Assembly (NCBI GenBank): GCA_036397635.1
Contig: DASWIP010000057.1
Location: forward strand, 1 to 64,000
DNA length: 64,000 nt
Source of the DNA: DASWIP01 sp036397635
Lineage (GTDB): Bacteria > Actinomycetota > AC-67
Direction of reading: 5' to 3'
The stretch's first letter is position 1; each line of letters starts with the position of its first letter. The position numbers and the translations under genes are program-made. Of this stretch, positions 25,948 through 33,983 are shown one piece after another. Under the pieces are notes generated by a model. It saw only the letters and a list, made by a program, of their open reading frames with translations. It was not told the DNA's origin and did no database searches.

Positions 25948-26223
25948 ATGAAGAAGACCACGATGTACCTCCCGGAGGAGCTGCTCGCCGAGCTTCGCCT
26001 GCGCGCGCGCCAGGAGCGTCGGCCGGTCGCCGAGATCGTGCGGGAGGCGTCCGCCGAGTACCTCGCAAAGCGAACGCGTAAGCAGCCTCGCTGGATCGGG
26101 GTCGCGGAGGGCCCCGATGACGGCCTCAGCGGGACCGAGCTGAAAGACAAGTTGCGCGACGAGTGGGGCGAGGAACTGGACGCGCGCCACCAGCGCGGCA
26201 CACAACCCGATGCTGACGCTTGA
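25948..26223 (+). CDS. vapB: Ribbon-helix-helix antitoxin (VapB-like)
   Basis: The 91-residue protein starts MKKTTMYLPEELLAELR, a ribbon-helix-helix DNA-binding domain of the CopG/VapB type. The C-terminal half is acidic and would wrap the toxin. It overlaps the PIN-domain gene by 14 bp. TATCAT lies 9 nt before the ATG. Short direct repeats (TATGG spaced 12 bp) at the promoter may be its operator. Confidence 0.85.
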   Translation: MKKTTMYLPEELLAELRLRARQERRPVAEIVREASAEYLAKRTRKQPRWIGVAEGPDDGLSGTELKDKLRDEWGEELDARHQRGTQPDADA

Positions 26224-26605
26224 CATCTCGGGTGTCCTCGCGGCAGCTGACAAGCGGGATAGGTCCCATCGCGGCGCGATCGCGGCACTGGCGGACGAAG
26301 CCTCGATGGTGATCCCGGCGGTGATCCTGGCCGAGACGACATACATGCTCCGCCGACGCTTGGGACCGGTCGCGGAACGGGCTTTTTTGGAAGGCCTGAT
26401 CGAGGGCGAGCCTCTCGTGGACCAGGAGACGGTCTTGCCGCGTGTCCTTTCGTTGGTGGCGAAGTACGAGGACCTCGTCCTGAGCTTCTCCGACGCTGCG
26501 GTCGTCGCGTGCGCGGAACGCCACGGAGGCCGGATCCTCACGCTCGACCGGCGTGACTTCGACGTCGTCGCGCACGGCGAAGGAACGATCACCATCGTGC
26601 CGTGA
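26210..26605 (+). CDS. vapC: PIN-domain ribonuclease toxin (VapC-like)
   Basis: The 131-residue PIN domain has the acidic residues in place: Asp 5 in LTLDISG, Glu in ILAETTY, Asp in SFSDAAVVACAE and Asp in LTLDRRDF. VapC toxins cleave specific tRNAs or rRNA. It is paired and overlapping with the antitoxin gene upstream. It appears intact. Confidence 0.87.
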   Translation: MLTLDISGVLAAADKRDRSHRGAIAALADEASMVIPAVILAETTYMLRRRLGPVAERAFLEGLIEGEPLVDQETVLPRVLSLVAKYEDLVLSFSDAAVVACAERHGGRILTLDRRDFDVVAHGEGTITIVP

Positions 26606-26700
26606 CCGCGTCGCGGTCGAGAGATCGCGCGGGCGGGCAACGCTCCGCGGCTGAGCGCCGAACCGGAGTCCTTCGACGCCTGAGGAAGTCTGAGAAGGAA

Positions 26701-26728
26701 GACGGAGGGGCGCGATCGCCCCTCCGTC
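26701..26728. terminator. Strong bidirectional hairpin
   Basis: GACGGAGGGGCG and its exact complement form a 12-bp stem with a 4-nt loop, between the convergent VapC gene and the small secreted protein gene. Confidence 0.75.
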
Positions 26729-26741
26729 AATGTGTCGCTGC

Positions 26742-27119
26742 TTAGCCGTTGCCGTTGCCGTTGTTCCCGTTCCCGTCGTTCTCTTCGGTATTGGGATCGT
26801 CGGGCTGGCCACCGATGCCCTTGGGGTTGTTGGCGGGATCCATGCACCAATCCCAGATGTCGATCTCCGAGGCGACTTCGCCTTCCTCGTCGGTGGCGTC
26901 GTCGCCGTCGTTGTCGCGGCCGTCGTTCTCGCCGACGTACTGCGCGAAGGCCGTGAAGGGTCCGGCCTCACGCTTGTGGTCCTGGCCGTTCTCTGAACCG
27001 TTGAAGTACGAGGTGCACCGGCCGTGGGTGTTGCCGTCGTTGCGCTCAGCCGGGTCGGCGCCGGCCATCCCTCCCGCCAGCCCGAGGGCCAGCAGGAGCG
27101 CGAGGGCTATCCTGCGCAT
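26742..27119 (-). CDS. Small secreted acidic protein, GxCTxYFNGS family (copy 1)
   Basis: The 125-residue protein has a signal peptide (to about residue 22, AGADP) followed by a mature region containing GRCTSYFNGSENGQ and an Asp/Asn/Glu-rich C-terminus ending NGNNGNGNG. The start has a good SD (GGAGGAGAG). A second protein with the same motif is encoded at 36300-36614. Function is unknown; the acidic tail could bind cations. Confidence 0.72.
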   Translation of the reverse strand: MRRIALALLLALGLAGGMAGADPAERNDGNTHGRCTSYFNGSENGQDHKREAGPFTAFAQYVGENDGRDNDGDDATDEEGEVASEIDIWDWCMDPANNPKGIGGQPDDPNTEENDGNGNNGNGNG

Positions 27120-27266
27120 GTCCTCTCTCCTCCCGTTGTGGGGAACCGGACCATCTGGGACGAAAGTCCCAAGCCGGCACCTTAGGTAATTTCCGCCCAT
27201 GATGTCAAGCAGGGCTGGATGAACGTTGGATGTCGGTTCTGATCCAGCCGGTCGCGTCCGCAGGAT

Positions 27267-27313
27267 GCCCCGCTCAGCAGGCGGGGCTCAGCAGGCGGGG
27301 CTCAGCAGGCGGC
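27267..27313. repeat. 14-bp tandem repeat and hairpin at the M23 peptidase 3' end
   Basis: GCTCAGCAGGCGGG is repeated at 27272-27285 and 27286-27299, with a third copy differing at the last base (27300-27313) that covers the peptidase stop codon. GCCCCGC (27267-27273) and GCGGGGC (27281-27287) form a 7-bp stem with a 7-nt loop, probably the peptidase terminator. Each repeat carries a TGA on the minus strand. Confidence 0.6.
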
Positions 27314-28282
27314 GCTGACGAACGAGTAGGGGTTCGAGGGGCCGCCTCCACCCGGGTGATACTCGAAATGCAGATGGGCTCCGTAGCAGGTTCCGGTGCA
27401 GCCGACCCGGCCGATGTACTCGCCCGCGGCAACGCGCTGACCGACGCGGACGTTCTCGGACGACAGGTGCGCGTACCACCATTCGTTCCCGACGAGGTCG
27501 CGCAGGATGATCCCGATCCCGATCCAGCCACCGTAGGGCGTGTCCACGATCGTGCCCGGCAGCGCGGCCACGGCCGGGCGGCCGTGATGCGCGGAGATGT
27601 CGACCCCGGTATGCGGGCCGCCGGGGCGCGGATCGCCGTAGTTGTTCGACACGTACTGCAGCCCGATCACCGGACACACCAGGCCGCGCCCGCCGGAGCG
27701 CGAGCCGCGCGCGCTGGTGCGAGAGCCGAGGAAGCTCGAGAGGCGTTCCAGGTCCTGGAGCTTCGACTGCAGGGCCCGCTGCTGGTTCGCAAGATCCGTG
27801 CGCAACCGCGCCGCCTGGTCGCGCGCGGCGCGCAACGCCTCCGACTCCGCGGTCGCGGTGCGTCGCAAGGCCTCAACCTCTTCGAGCATCTCGGTCTCGC
27901 CGCGGCGCAGCTGCTCGAGGTAGGACATCCGGTCGAGCACCGTGTCCAGCTCGGTCCCCGACGCGAGCAGCTGCAGGGCGCCGGTGTCGGCCGTCCGGTA
28001 CATCTCGGCTGCCCTGCGGCTGATGGCCGAGCGGAGGATGCCATGCCTGACGCGCGCATCTGCGAGCGCCGTGCGATGCTTGGCGACGGCGGCGTCGGTA
28101 AACGACAGATCGCGCTCCGCGGCGCTGAGGTTCTTGCCGACCGTGTTCAGGCCTGCGCGGACGCGCTTGATCTGGACCTTCAGGTCGGCGGAGGAGGTGG
28201 CGGGGGCGGAGGATGCGGCTGGGATGGCGAGGACCACCATCGTGATGATGGTGACCAGGGCCCCCCGTCGCAGTATCGCCAT
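27302..28282 (-). CDS. M23 peptidoglycan endopeptidase with coiled coil
   Basis: The 326-residue protein has a signal peptide (about residues 1-28), a long coiled coil (32-185) and a C-terminal lysostaphin-type domain. The metal ligands are visible in HTGVDISAHH, and HLHFEY near the end completes the site. The layout is that of NlpD/EnvC-like cell-wall hydrolases or their activators; the intact ligands favour an active enzyme. It ends in SAAC beside the tandem repeats. It diverges from the DUF3179 gene. Confidence 0.87.
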   Translation of the reverse strand: MAILRRGALVTIITMVVLAIPAASSAPATSSADLKVQIKRVRAGLNTVGKNLSAAERDLSFTDAAVAKHRTALADARVRHGILRSAISRRAAEMYRTADTGALQLLASGTELDTVLDRMSYLEQLRRGETEMLEEVEALRRTATAESEALRAARDQAARLRTDLANQQRALQSKLQDLERLSSFLGSRTSARGSRSGGRGLVCPVIGLQYVSNNYGDPRPGGPHTGVDISAHHGRPAVAALPGTIVDTPYGGWIGIGIILRDLVGNEWWYAHLSSENVRVGQRVAAGEYIGRVGCTGTCYGAHLHFEYHPGGGGPSNPYSFVSAAC

Positions 28283-28466
28283 GAGTTACGTTGGGCGGCC
28301 TCCAACCGGTTCCTCTTGGGAGCCGGGGGAAGCTACCGGGGGGTAAGGATGACGGGAGGCGACCGAGCGGTCAAATCCAGCGGGCGACCCAGCTGACACG
28401 CGCGTCAGGTCCAGGGGAAGCCCGCCGGAAGCCACGGGCGCCTGCTCGAAGGGAGGGATCCAGAGG

Positions 28467-29603
28467 GTGGAGGTGCCCGTCGGCCGGCCCCGCGCGGCCC
28501 CGTCGGCGGCCGTCGCCGCGATGCTCGCAGCGCTGCTCGCGGCGCTGGCGGCCTCGTGCGGGTCGGGGAGCCCCGCGCTCCAAGGTCCGAGCGTGGCCGG
28601 CTTCGACCCGGCGGCGCTGATCGACGTGTTGCCCCCCGATCCGATCCGGGCCATCCGTCAGCCGCGGTTCGGGTCGATCGCCGAAGCGAGGAGCAGGCTG
28701 GATGACGCCGAGGCCGTGGTGGCTCTGGTGGTCGAAGGCGATGCGCGCGCCTACCCGATCGCGATCCTGATGCGCCACGAGATCGTCAACGACCAGGTCG
28801 GTGGTCGCAGCGTGGCCGTGTCCTACTGCCCGTTGTGCAACGCCGCGGTCGTGCACGACCGGCAGATCGACGAGATGCTCGTCGCGACGTTCATCGCCTC
28901 GGGGAAGCTCTATCACAGCGATCTGGTCATGCTCGACGAGCAGACCAGTTCGCTATGGCCCCAGATGCTCGGAACTGCCGTCCTCGGAGACCTGAAAGGC
29001 ACCGAGCTGACGGTGCTTCCCGCGAGCATGGTGTCCTTCGCGGACTTCGCAGAGGCGTATCCGGACGGCCGCGTACTCGAGCCTCCCGGCCAAGGCAGCA
29101 ACGGGAATAATCCCTATCCCGGCTACGATTCGCGATCGGAACCCTACGGCGACTTCTTCCCCGGCGAGCCCGACGATCGCGGGCCCGCGATGGAGCGTGT
29201 CGTTGGGGTTGTGCTCGAAGGCGACGCGCGCGCCTACCCCTTCTCGAGCCTTCGCGCCCGAGGGCAGCCGGTTGCCGTGCACGACACGCTCGGCGGGCGC
29301 GACATCGTCGTGTTCCACGGGGGCGAGCAGCGCTCCGCCCTCGACACCCCGGCGATAGCGGACGGTCGGGTCGTGGGCTCCTCGGGTGTGTTCGAGCCGC
29401 GCGCGCGCGGCCGTGCCCTGCGCTTCGCGGCGTCCGGCGGTGAGATCGTCGACGAGCAGACGGGAAGCACCTGGAGCGTCCTTGGCGTCGCCACGGGCGG
29501 GCCGCTGGCCGGCGAGCGACTCACGCCGGTGCCGCACCTGGACGCGTTCTGGTTCGCGTGGGCGGCGTTCTTCCCGCGAACCGAAGTGCTGCTCGCGCCA
29601 TGA
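28467..29603 (+). CDS. DUF3179 domain lipoprotein
   Basis: The 378-residue protein has a GTG start, a signal with lipobox AASC (Cys about 31), and the DUF3179 core: VSYCPLCNAAVVHDR, FIASGKLYHSDLVMLDEQT, SLWPQMLG and NPYPGYDS. The CPLC pair is strongly conserved in the family, whose function is unknown. The start has GGGAGGG 9 nt upstream. The 184-bp gap before it contains several short hairpins that I could not assign. Confidence 0.85.
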   Translation: MEVPVGRPRAAPSAAVAAMLAALLAALAASCGSGSPALQGPSVAGFDPAALIDVLPPDPIRAIRQPRFGSIAEARSRLDDAEAVVALVVEGDARAYPIAILMRHEIVNDQVGGRSVAVSYCPLCNAAVVHDRQIDEMLVATFIASGKLYHSDLVMLDEQTSSLWPQMLGTAVLGDLKGTELTVLPASMVSFADFAEAYPDGRVLEPPGQGSNGNNPYPGYDSRSEPYGDFFPGEPDDRGPAMERVVGVVLEGDARAYPFSSLRARGQPVAVHDTLGGRDIVVFHGGEQRSALDTPAIADGRVVGSSGVFEPRARGRALRFAASGGEIVDEQTGSTWSVLGVATGGPLAGERLTPVPHLDAFWFAWAAFFPRTEVLLAP

Positions 29604-29649
29604 ACCCGAACGGGGCGGTAGGGTTAACGTCCCGAGCCGGAGGGTCGCG

Positions 29650-30252
29650 ATCGCAGCCAACCTGGAGAAGCAGGAACGCTTCGAAACCGAAGCGCTGCCG
29701 TTCCTCGACCAGCTCTACGGAGCGGCGCTGCGCCTGACGCGCAACCCGACCGATGCAGAGGACCTGATCCAACAGACGTTCATGAAGGCCTTCGGGGCGT
29801 TCGATCAGTTCGCGACCGGCACGAACGTCAAGGCCTGGCTGTACAGGATATTGACCAACACCTTCATCTCTTCGTACCGCAAGCGCCAGCGAGAGCCGCA
29901 GACCGTGCCGGCGGAAGCCGGCGAGGACTTCTCGCTGTACGACAAGGTCGTCGAGACCAGCGACACGCCGGAGGCCGCGTTCCTCGAGCGGTTGCCGGAC
30001 GATGAGGTGAAGGAAGCGCTGGAGGGGCTGCCCGAGCAGTTCAGAACCGCGGTGATACTGGCCGACGTCGAGGGATTCAGCTACGCGGAGATCGCAGACA
30101 TCATGGGCGTGCCGATCGGGACCGTGATGTCGCGACTTCATCGTGGAAGGAAAGCGCTGCAGAAAGCGTTGTGGGAGTATGCCCGTGCCCGAGGCTTGGT
30201 CGACGGAAGTGAGCCATGGAGAACACCGAAGCGGACTGTAGAGCGGTCCTAG
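29650..30252 (+). CDS. sigR: ECF sigma factor, SigR-like, with apparent non-standard start
   Basis: About 200 residues. Region 2 begins ETEALPFLDQLYGAALRLT with the DAEDLIQQTFMKAF helix, and region 4 has LPEQFRTAVILADVEGFSYAEIA. It matches the thiol-stress sigma SigR/SigH type, and a zinc-binding anti-sigma gene overlaps it by 37 bp. No ATG or GTG, and no TTG after 29482, precedes the domain in frame. GGAGG at 29639-29643 is 6 nt from an ATC (29650), and a TAGGGT box lies at 29619-29624. ATC is my best start; CTG at 29662 is possible. Confidence 0.82.
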   Translation: MAANLEKQERFETEALPFLDQLYGAALRLTRNPTDAEDLIQQTFMKAFGAFDQFATGTNVKAWLYRILTNTFISSYRKRQREPQTVPAEAGEDFSLYDKVVETSDTPEAAFLERLPDDEVKEALEGLPEQFRTAVILADVEGFSYAEIADIMGVPIGTVMSRLHRGRKALQKALWEYARARGLVDGSEPWRTPKRTVERS

Positions 30253-30458
30253 AGCAGCTCTACCTCTACCTCGACCGCGAGCTCGGGGCGTCCTCGGTCG
30301 CCGAGATCGATCGGCACCTGGACCTTTGCGCCGACTGCCTGCGCCACATCGGCTTCGAGCGTGAGGTCCTGACGATCGTCGGCAGGAAATGCCGTCAGTC
30401 GGAGGTCCCGGCCGGGCTCGCCGACCAGATCCGCGCCAGGCTGCGCGAGATCCTCTAG
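30216..30458 (+). CDS. rsrA: Zinc-binding anti-sigma factor, RsrA-like
   Basis: The 80-residue protein has Cys 8, His 34, Cys 38 and Cys 41 (HLDLCADC), the RsrA-type ligand set. These anti-sigma factors hold the sigma until oxidation forms a disulphide and releases zinc. The gene starts inside the 3' end of the sigma gene, the usual operon order. An extra Cys near residue 59 is also present. It overlaps the convergent HD gene by 4 bp. Confidence 0.88.
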   Translation: MENTEADCRAVLEQLYLYLDRELGASSVAEIDRHLDLCADCLRHIGFEREVLTIVGRKCRQSEVPAGLADQIRARLREIL

Positions 30459-31669
30459 ATCGCGCCGCGCTTCTCGAGCGCGCGCGTCAATGCTTGGATG
30501 ACCTGCGGGTCGTACTCGTAGGCCATCCCGAGATGCAGCTTCTCGAGCGCGTCCCATGAGCTCAGGCCGATGCCGCCCGGCCTGGTGAGATCGTCGTAGG
30601 CGCTTGCGACCTTGATGATCTTCGCGCCGTGCGGCAGGTCTCGGTCGACATCCTCGCCTCGACGCCGGTACGGATCCTGCTGGTGCTCGATCATGTCTGC
30701 GACGCGCGGGAAGTGTCCGGTCTCGCGGACGATGTTGGCGCCGATCATCGCCAGCTCAGGATGAGGGATCGCGTGCTGGTCGTCTTCAGGATCGGGGATG
30801 CTGACGCGTCCGATGTCGTGCAGCAGTGCCGCATACTCGATCTCGTCGATCTGGGGTTCGGGGATCCCCAGCTCCGTGGCGATCGCGACCGAGAGCTCGG
30901 CCACGCGGGTGGAGTGCCCCGGCATGGTGTAGCCGGCCATCTCGGGAACCTTCGACAGGGCTCGGATCGTCTGCAGATACGTCGTACGGATCGATGCGAA
31001 TTGACGGAACGCGAACTGGGTGGCCGCAAGCGGGGCCAGGAAGAGCAGGAACGCGTAGACGTCCAGCGACGGATAGGACAGCGCGAGCAGCGCGCCGACC
31101 GACACAGCCGACAGCTGCAGCGCAGCGGTCGCCCTGACCTGGCCACGGAACTTCGGCCACCAACGGGTGTGCCCCTGCTCAGCGATACGCAGCGAGTGAA
31201 GGACCGACTGCACGAGCAGGATCGTCACGAACATCGTGACCAATCCGATGGGGGAGATCCTTGTGTCGCCCGCCTCGAATCGGGGCAGATGGTCAAGGCC
31301 GGCCACCTGGGCGTACACGCCGGCTGCGAGCGCGAGCGCGATGGTGTGCGCGGCGATCTGAGGGATGCGGAGCGGTCGTCGCACGAGCGCGCGGATGCCC
31401 AGCGCGAGCGTCGCGCCGAGACCGAACGCCAGCACGACCTCCAGCGAATCGTACGACCCGAGCATGACGAACCCCAGCGCGGGTGCGACGCCCAGCATGT
31501 ACGGCACCTCGTTGGGCAGGGAAACCTCGAACAGTTCGCTGACCGCGATCAACAGCGTGAAGGCAAGGAACACCACCGTGGTCGGCACGCCCTGCAGTGC
31601 GGCAGCGGCGAGCAGCCCGGCCGCTACGATCGTCGTCGCGCCGTCGCTAGAGCGAAGCCGCGTGGTCAT
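30455..31669 (-). CDS. Membrane HD-domain protein, degenerate GYP
   Basis: The 404-residue protein has about six membrane helices (1-215), then an HD domain with LLHDIGRVSIPDPEDD (metal HD). At the position where HD-GYP enzymes have HHExxDGxGYP, it reads IEHQQDPYRRRGED, so the GYP motif is lost. It overlaps the preceding HD-GYP gene by 23 bp, forming a two-gene operon. Cyclic-di-GMP hydrolysis is doubtful for this member; a regulatory role is possible. Confidence 0.8.
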   Translation of the reverse strand: MTTRLRSSDGATTIVAAGLLAAAALQGVPTTVVFLAFTLLIAVSELFEVSLPNEVPYMLGVAPALGFVMLGSYDSLEVVLAFGLGATLALGIRALVRRPLRIPQIAAHTIALALAAGVYAQVAGLDHLPRFEAGDTRISPIGLVTMFVTILLVQSVLHSLRIAEQGHTRWWPKFRGQVRATAALQLSAVSVGALLALSYPSLDVYAFLLFLAPLAATQFAFRQFASIRTTYLQTIRALSKVPEMAGYTMPGHSTRVAELSVAIATELGIPEPQIDEIEYAALLHDIGRVSIPDPEDDQHAIPHPELAMIGANIVRETGHFPRVADMIEHQQDPYRRRGEDVDRDLPHGAKIIKVASAYDDLTRPGGIGLSSWDALEKLHLGMAYEYDPQVIQALTRALEKRGAI

Positions 31670-33026
31670 CGCCGTGGTGCCTCCTCTCGTGAACCTCTGG
31701 GACCGGGACGGCGAACAGAGCCTCGGTTTCGGGATGCGGTTCCCATCCTTCCTTGGCGACCGCCCGCTCGAGCGCCTCGATCGCGGCCGGGTCGAACTGG
31801 GTCCCGACGCACCGGTGCAGCTCGGCGAAAGCGTCCTCGATATTCTTCGCCTTCCGGTAGGACCGGGTTGAGGTCATCGAGTCGAAGGCGTCGCAGACCA
31901 TGATCAGCCGGGCGAGGAATGGGATCTCGTCGCCGATCAGGCCATCCGGATACCCCTTGCCGTCCATGCGTTCATGGTGGTGGCGCACGCCAACGAGCGC
32001 GTCGGAGAGAAGCTCGATCTCGCTGACGATCTCGACCCCGTGGACGGGATGGGCCTTCATGTGTTCGTACTCCTCGGGCGTGAGCTTGCCCGGCTTCTGC
32101 AGCACCTTGTTGAGCACCACCAGCTTGCCCACGTCGTGCATGAGGGCGGCGTATCGGATCTTGCGTTGGACCTGCGGCGAGAGGCCGTAGGCGCGCGCGA
32201 CCATCTCGGACAGCTCCGAGACGCGGCCGGCGTGGCCGCTGGTGTAGGGGTCCTTGGCCTCGATGGCGCTGATCAGGCTCCGAACGGTCGAGTCATAGGC
32301 GTTCTCCATGGCCACCGCGGCCTGGAACGCATGGCGCGCCACCAGCAGCGGCATCAACAGGAAGATCACGACGCCTGGCCCGGCCTGGAGATAGAGAACA
32401 CCCAGCATCACGCCGAGCAGCGCGAACGCCACGTATGTGCGCCACACGGCCGCATACCCGCTGCGCCAGATCCGCCCGAAGGGCATGTTCTGGCTCATCG
32501 CCACCGCTGCGGAAACCATCGCAGTGTTCACCATGAAGCTGAGAGTGACTGCCACGGCAAGGGGCGCGATCACGCCGCGCAGCAGGTCCGTCGCATCGAT
32601 GGCGCGGATGGACTCGCCGATGGACCCACCCAGCGTCTGGTAGACGACCGCGGTAGCCGAGGCCATGAAGGCGAGCTGTGCGGCGTTGAACAGGTTCCGG
32701 TGCAGCGGCTTTTCGCGCACGTCGCGGACGCTGATGGCGGCGAACACGGCGGCGATGGTGGCCTCCGCCGGGCCGGCGATGATGATCGCGGCGATCGTGA
32801 GGATGAAGGTGACCGAGTAGGTGGACCCGATGGGGACCGTGATCGGGAACTGCTCGGCGGCGAAGGCGAGGGATCCGAAGAGGACGGCGATCTTCCAGTC
32901 GATCTCGGGATCGACCAGGATGGCAAGGGCCACGGCGCCCATCCCGGCGATGATGCTGGCGGCGATATAGCGACGAAGCCGACGCGGGATGGCTCGGCCA
33001 TGCGGTTTTCGCTCCACCTGCTGCAC
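31647..33026 (-). CDS. Membrane HD-GYP phosphodiesterase-like protein
   Basis: The 459-residue protein has a multi-helix MASE-like membrane part (1-240) and an HD-GYP domain with TSGHAGRVSELSE, LMHDVGKLVVLN and RHHHERMDGKGYPDGL, so the catalytic and substrate motifs are intact. Such domains hydrolyse cyclic-di-GMP. The start is a GTG without a clear SD. The gene follows a 24-residue ORF and a hairpin-rich 420-bp region on the same strand, which may be its leader. Confidence 0.87.
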   Translation of the reverse strand: MQQVERKPHGRAIPRRLRRYIAASIIAGMGAVALAILVDPEIDWKIAVLFGSLAFAAEQFPITVPIGSTYSVTFILTIAAIIIAGPAEATIAAVFAAISVRDVREKPLHRNLFNAAQLAFMASATAVVYQTLGGSIGESIRAIDATDLLRGVIAPLAVAVTLSFMVNTAMVSAAVAMSQNMPFGRIWRSGYAAVWRTYVAFALLGVMLGVLYLQAGPGVVIFLLMPLLVARHAFQAAVAMENAYDSTVRSLISAIEAKDPYTSGHAGRVSELSEMVARAYGLSPQVQRKIRYAALMHDVGKLVVLNKVLQKPGKLTPEEYEHMKAHPVHGVEIVSEIELLSDALVGVRHHHERMDGKGYPDGLIGDEIPFLARLIMVCDAFDSMTSTRSYRKAKNIEDAFAELHRCVGTQFDPAAIEALERAVAKEGWEPHPETEALFAVPVPEVHERRHHGDDHAASL

Positions 33027-33099
33027 GCTCCGCTAGCTCTCTCCTCATAGACGCGTGGGACCGGGCGGCGCTTCTGGTTTCTTATCGGGCATTAGGCCG

Positions 33100-33174
33100 T
33101 TACCACTTAGCCACAGCCCCGGCGGCGAGGAACGCCGACGCGACCGCTGCGAGCATCGAAAAGATGCGTTTCAT
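33100..33174 (-). CDS. 24-residue hydrophobic small ORF
   Basis: It reads MKRIFSMLAAVASAFLAAGAVAKW and stop. It has a basic N-terminus, a hydrophobic helix and a terminal Lys-Trp, like a tiny membrane peptide. AAGGGG lies about 15 nt before the ATG. It sits 73 bp upstream of the HD-GYP gene on the same strand. Too short to assign by homology; it could be a leader peptide, signal peptide or chance. Confidence 0.4.
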   Translation of the reverse strand: MKRIFSMLAAVASAFLAAGAVAKW

Positions 33175-33598
33175 GGGTAGCTGCCAACCCCTTTCTCGTT
33201 CGGATTTCTCCCGTTCCGCTACCAAGGGAGATCGATCCGCTCCGCTGGGATCAGGCAACACCGTCCCGGTCTCACGCGCCTATGAAGTTTTCAACGGGTG
33301 CTTCGCTGCTGTCGGGCTCCTGATGGTCCTCCACCGACATCAGCGGGTTGAAGCGCCCCCCACTCTCGTCGCTTGAGCACCTAGTCGTAAAGAGCCCATT
33401 AGGACTATTTCTGCACGTACATACGACCTGCCCCTCTTGGACCAAAGGTCGGAGAGAAGCAGAAACCCCTGCTTAGCGGCCCGGTCGACACCCCGGGCCG
33501 CCAATCAGGGGGAGCCTCCCCGTTCCGTTTGTCCAGCGAGGCACGGGGGACTATGGTTTCACTCTGTTGCAGGAGTTGTCAAGAGGTGTTTCTGTTCC
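33175..33598 (-). other. Hairpin-rich non-coding region, probable leader of the HD-GYP operon
   Basis: There is no gene in these 424 bp. Hairpins occur at 33320-33343 (CTGATG/CATCAG), at 33468-33473 with the facing CTGCTT, and at 33476-33501 (9-bp GCGGCCCGG stem), with a GGGGAGGCTCCCC palindrome near 33509-33521. A TTGACA on the minus strand lies just after the BldC-like gene (about 33574), with a weak CATAGT further on. The region may be transcribed leftward as a structured leader. I could not match it to a known riboswitch class. Confidence 0.4.
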
Positions 33599-33817
33599 TC
33601 AGGGTGCCTGTTCGGGGAAGCTGTTGAGCAAGGTGGTGAAGCTGGAAAGGGTTCCTTTCAGTTCTTCTATCGCCGAGGCGGGGAACCGGCGGTGGCCGCC
33701 GAGGGTGGCCAGATAGGGCAACCGTCCCTCTTTGGCCCAGCGGGACACTGTCTTCGGTGAGACCTGGAGCGTCAGAGCAACCTCAGAGGTTCGCAGGTAG
33801 CGCTCTCTTCGGGGCAT
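33599..33817 (-). CDS. BldC-like small MerR/excisionase-type DNA-binding protein
   Basis: The 72-residue protein has RYLRTSEVALTLQVSPKTVSRWAKEGRLPYLATLGGHRRF, the BldC-type winged HTH. BldC proteins regulate development in Streptomyces, and similar proteins are common in actinobacteria. The start has AAGGGAT upstream of the ATG; a longer frame to 33955 lacks support. It is transcribed toward the HD-GYP leader. Confidence 0.82.
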   Translation of the reverse strand: MPRRERYLRTSEVALTLQVSPKTVSRWAKEGRLPYLATLGGHRRFPASAIEELKGTLSSFTTLLNSFPEQAP

Positions 33818-33983
33818 GCTGGATCCCTTCCTTCCTTGAGAAACCGGCTGCTGCAACCGAGTCGTTGGGCGGCGCTGATCTGCCATCGTCCTTGGGAAGG
33901 ACCCGGGCCTGCTGTATCGTCGAGCAGGCACGCTGCCGGCGGGGTGCGGGTCCACTCCGCGCGATGAAGCAGGGGGAAGGACC

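Noticed and set aside
28283..28466. Possible riboswitch between the M23 and DUF3179 genes
   Set aside because: Several small hairpins, but the conserved boxes of cobalamin, c-di-AMP and TPP riboswitches were not found.
33175..33598. Cyclic-di-GMP (GEMM) riboswitch ahead of the HD-GYP gene
   Set aside because: The GACGCAAAGCC-type core was not found, so only a generic leader is claimed.
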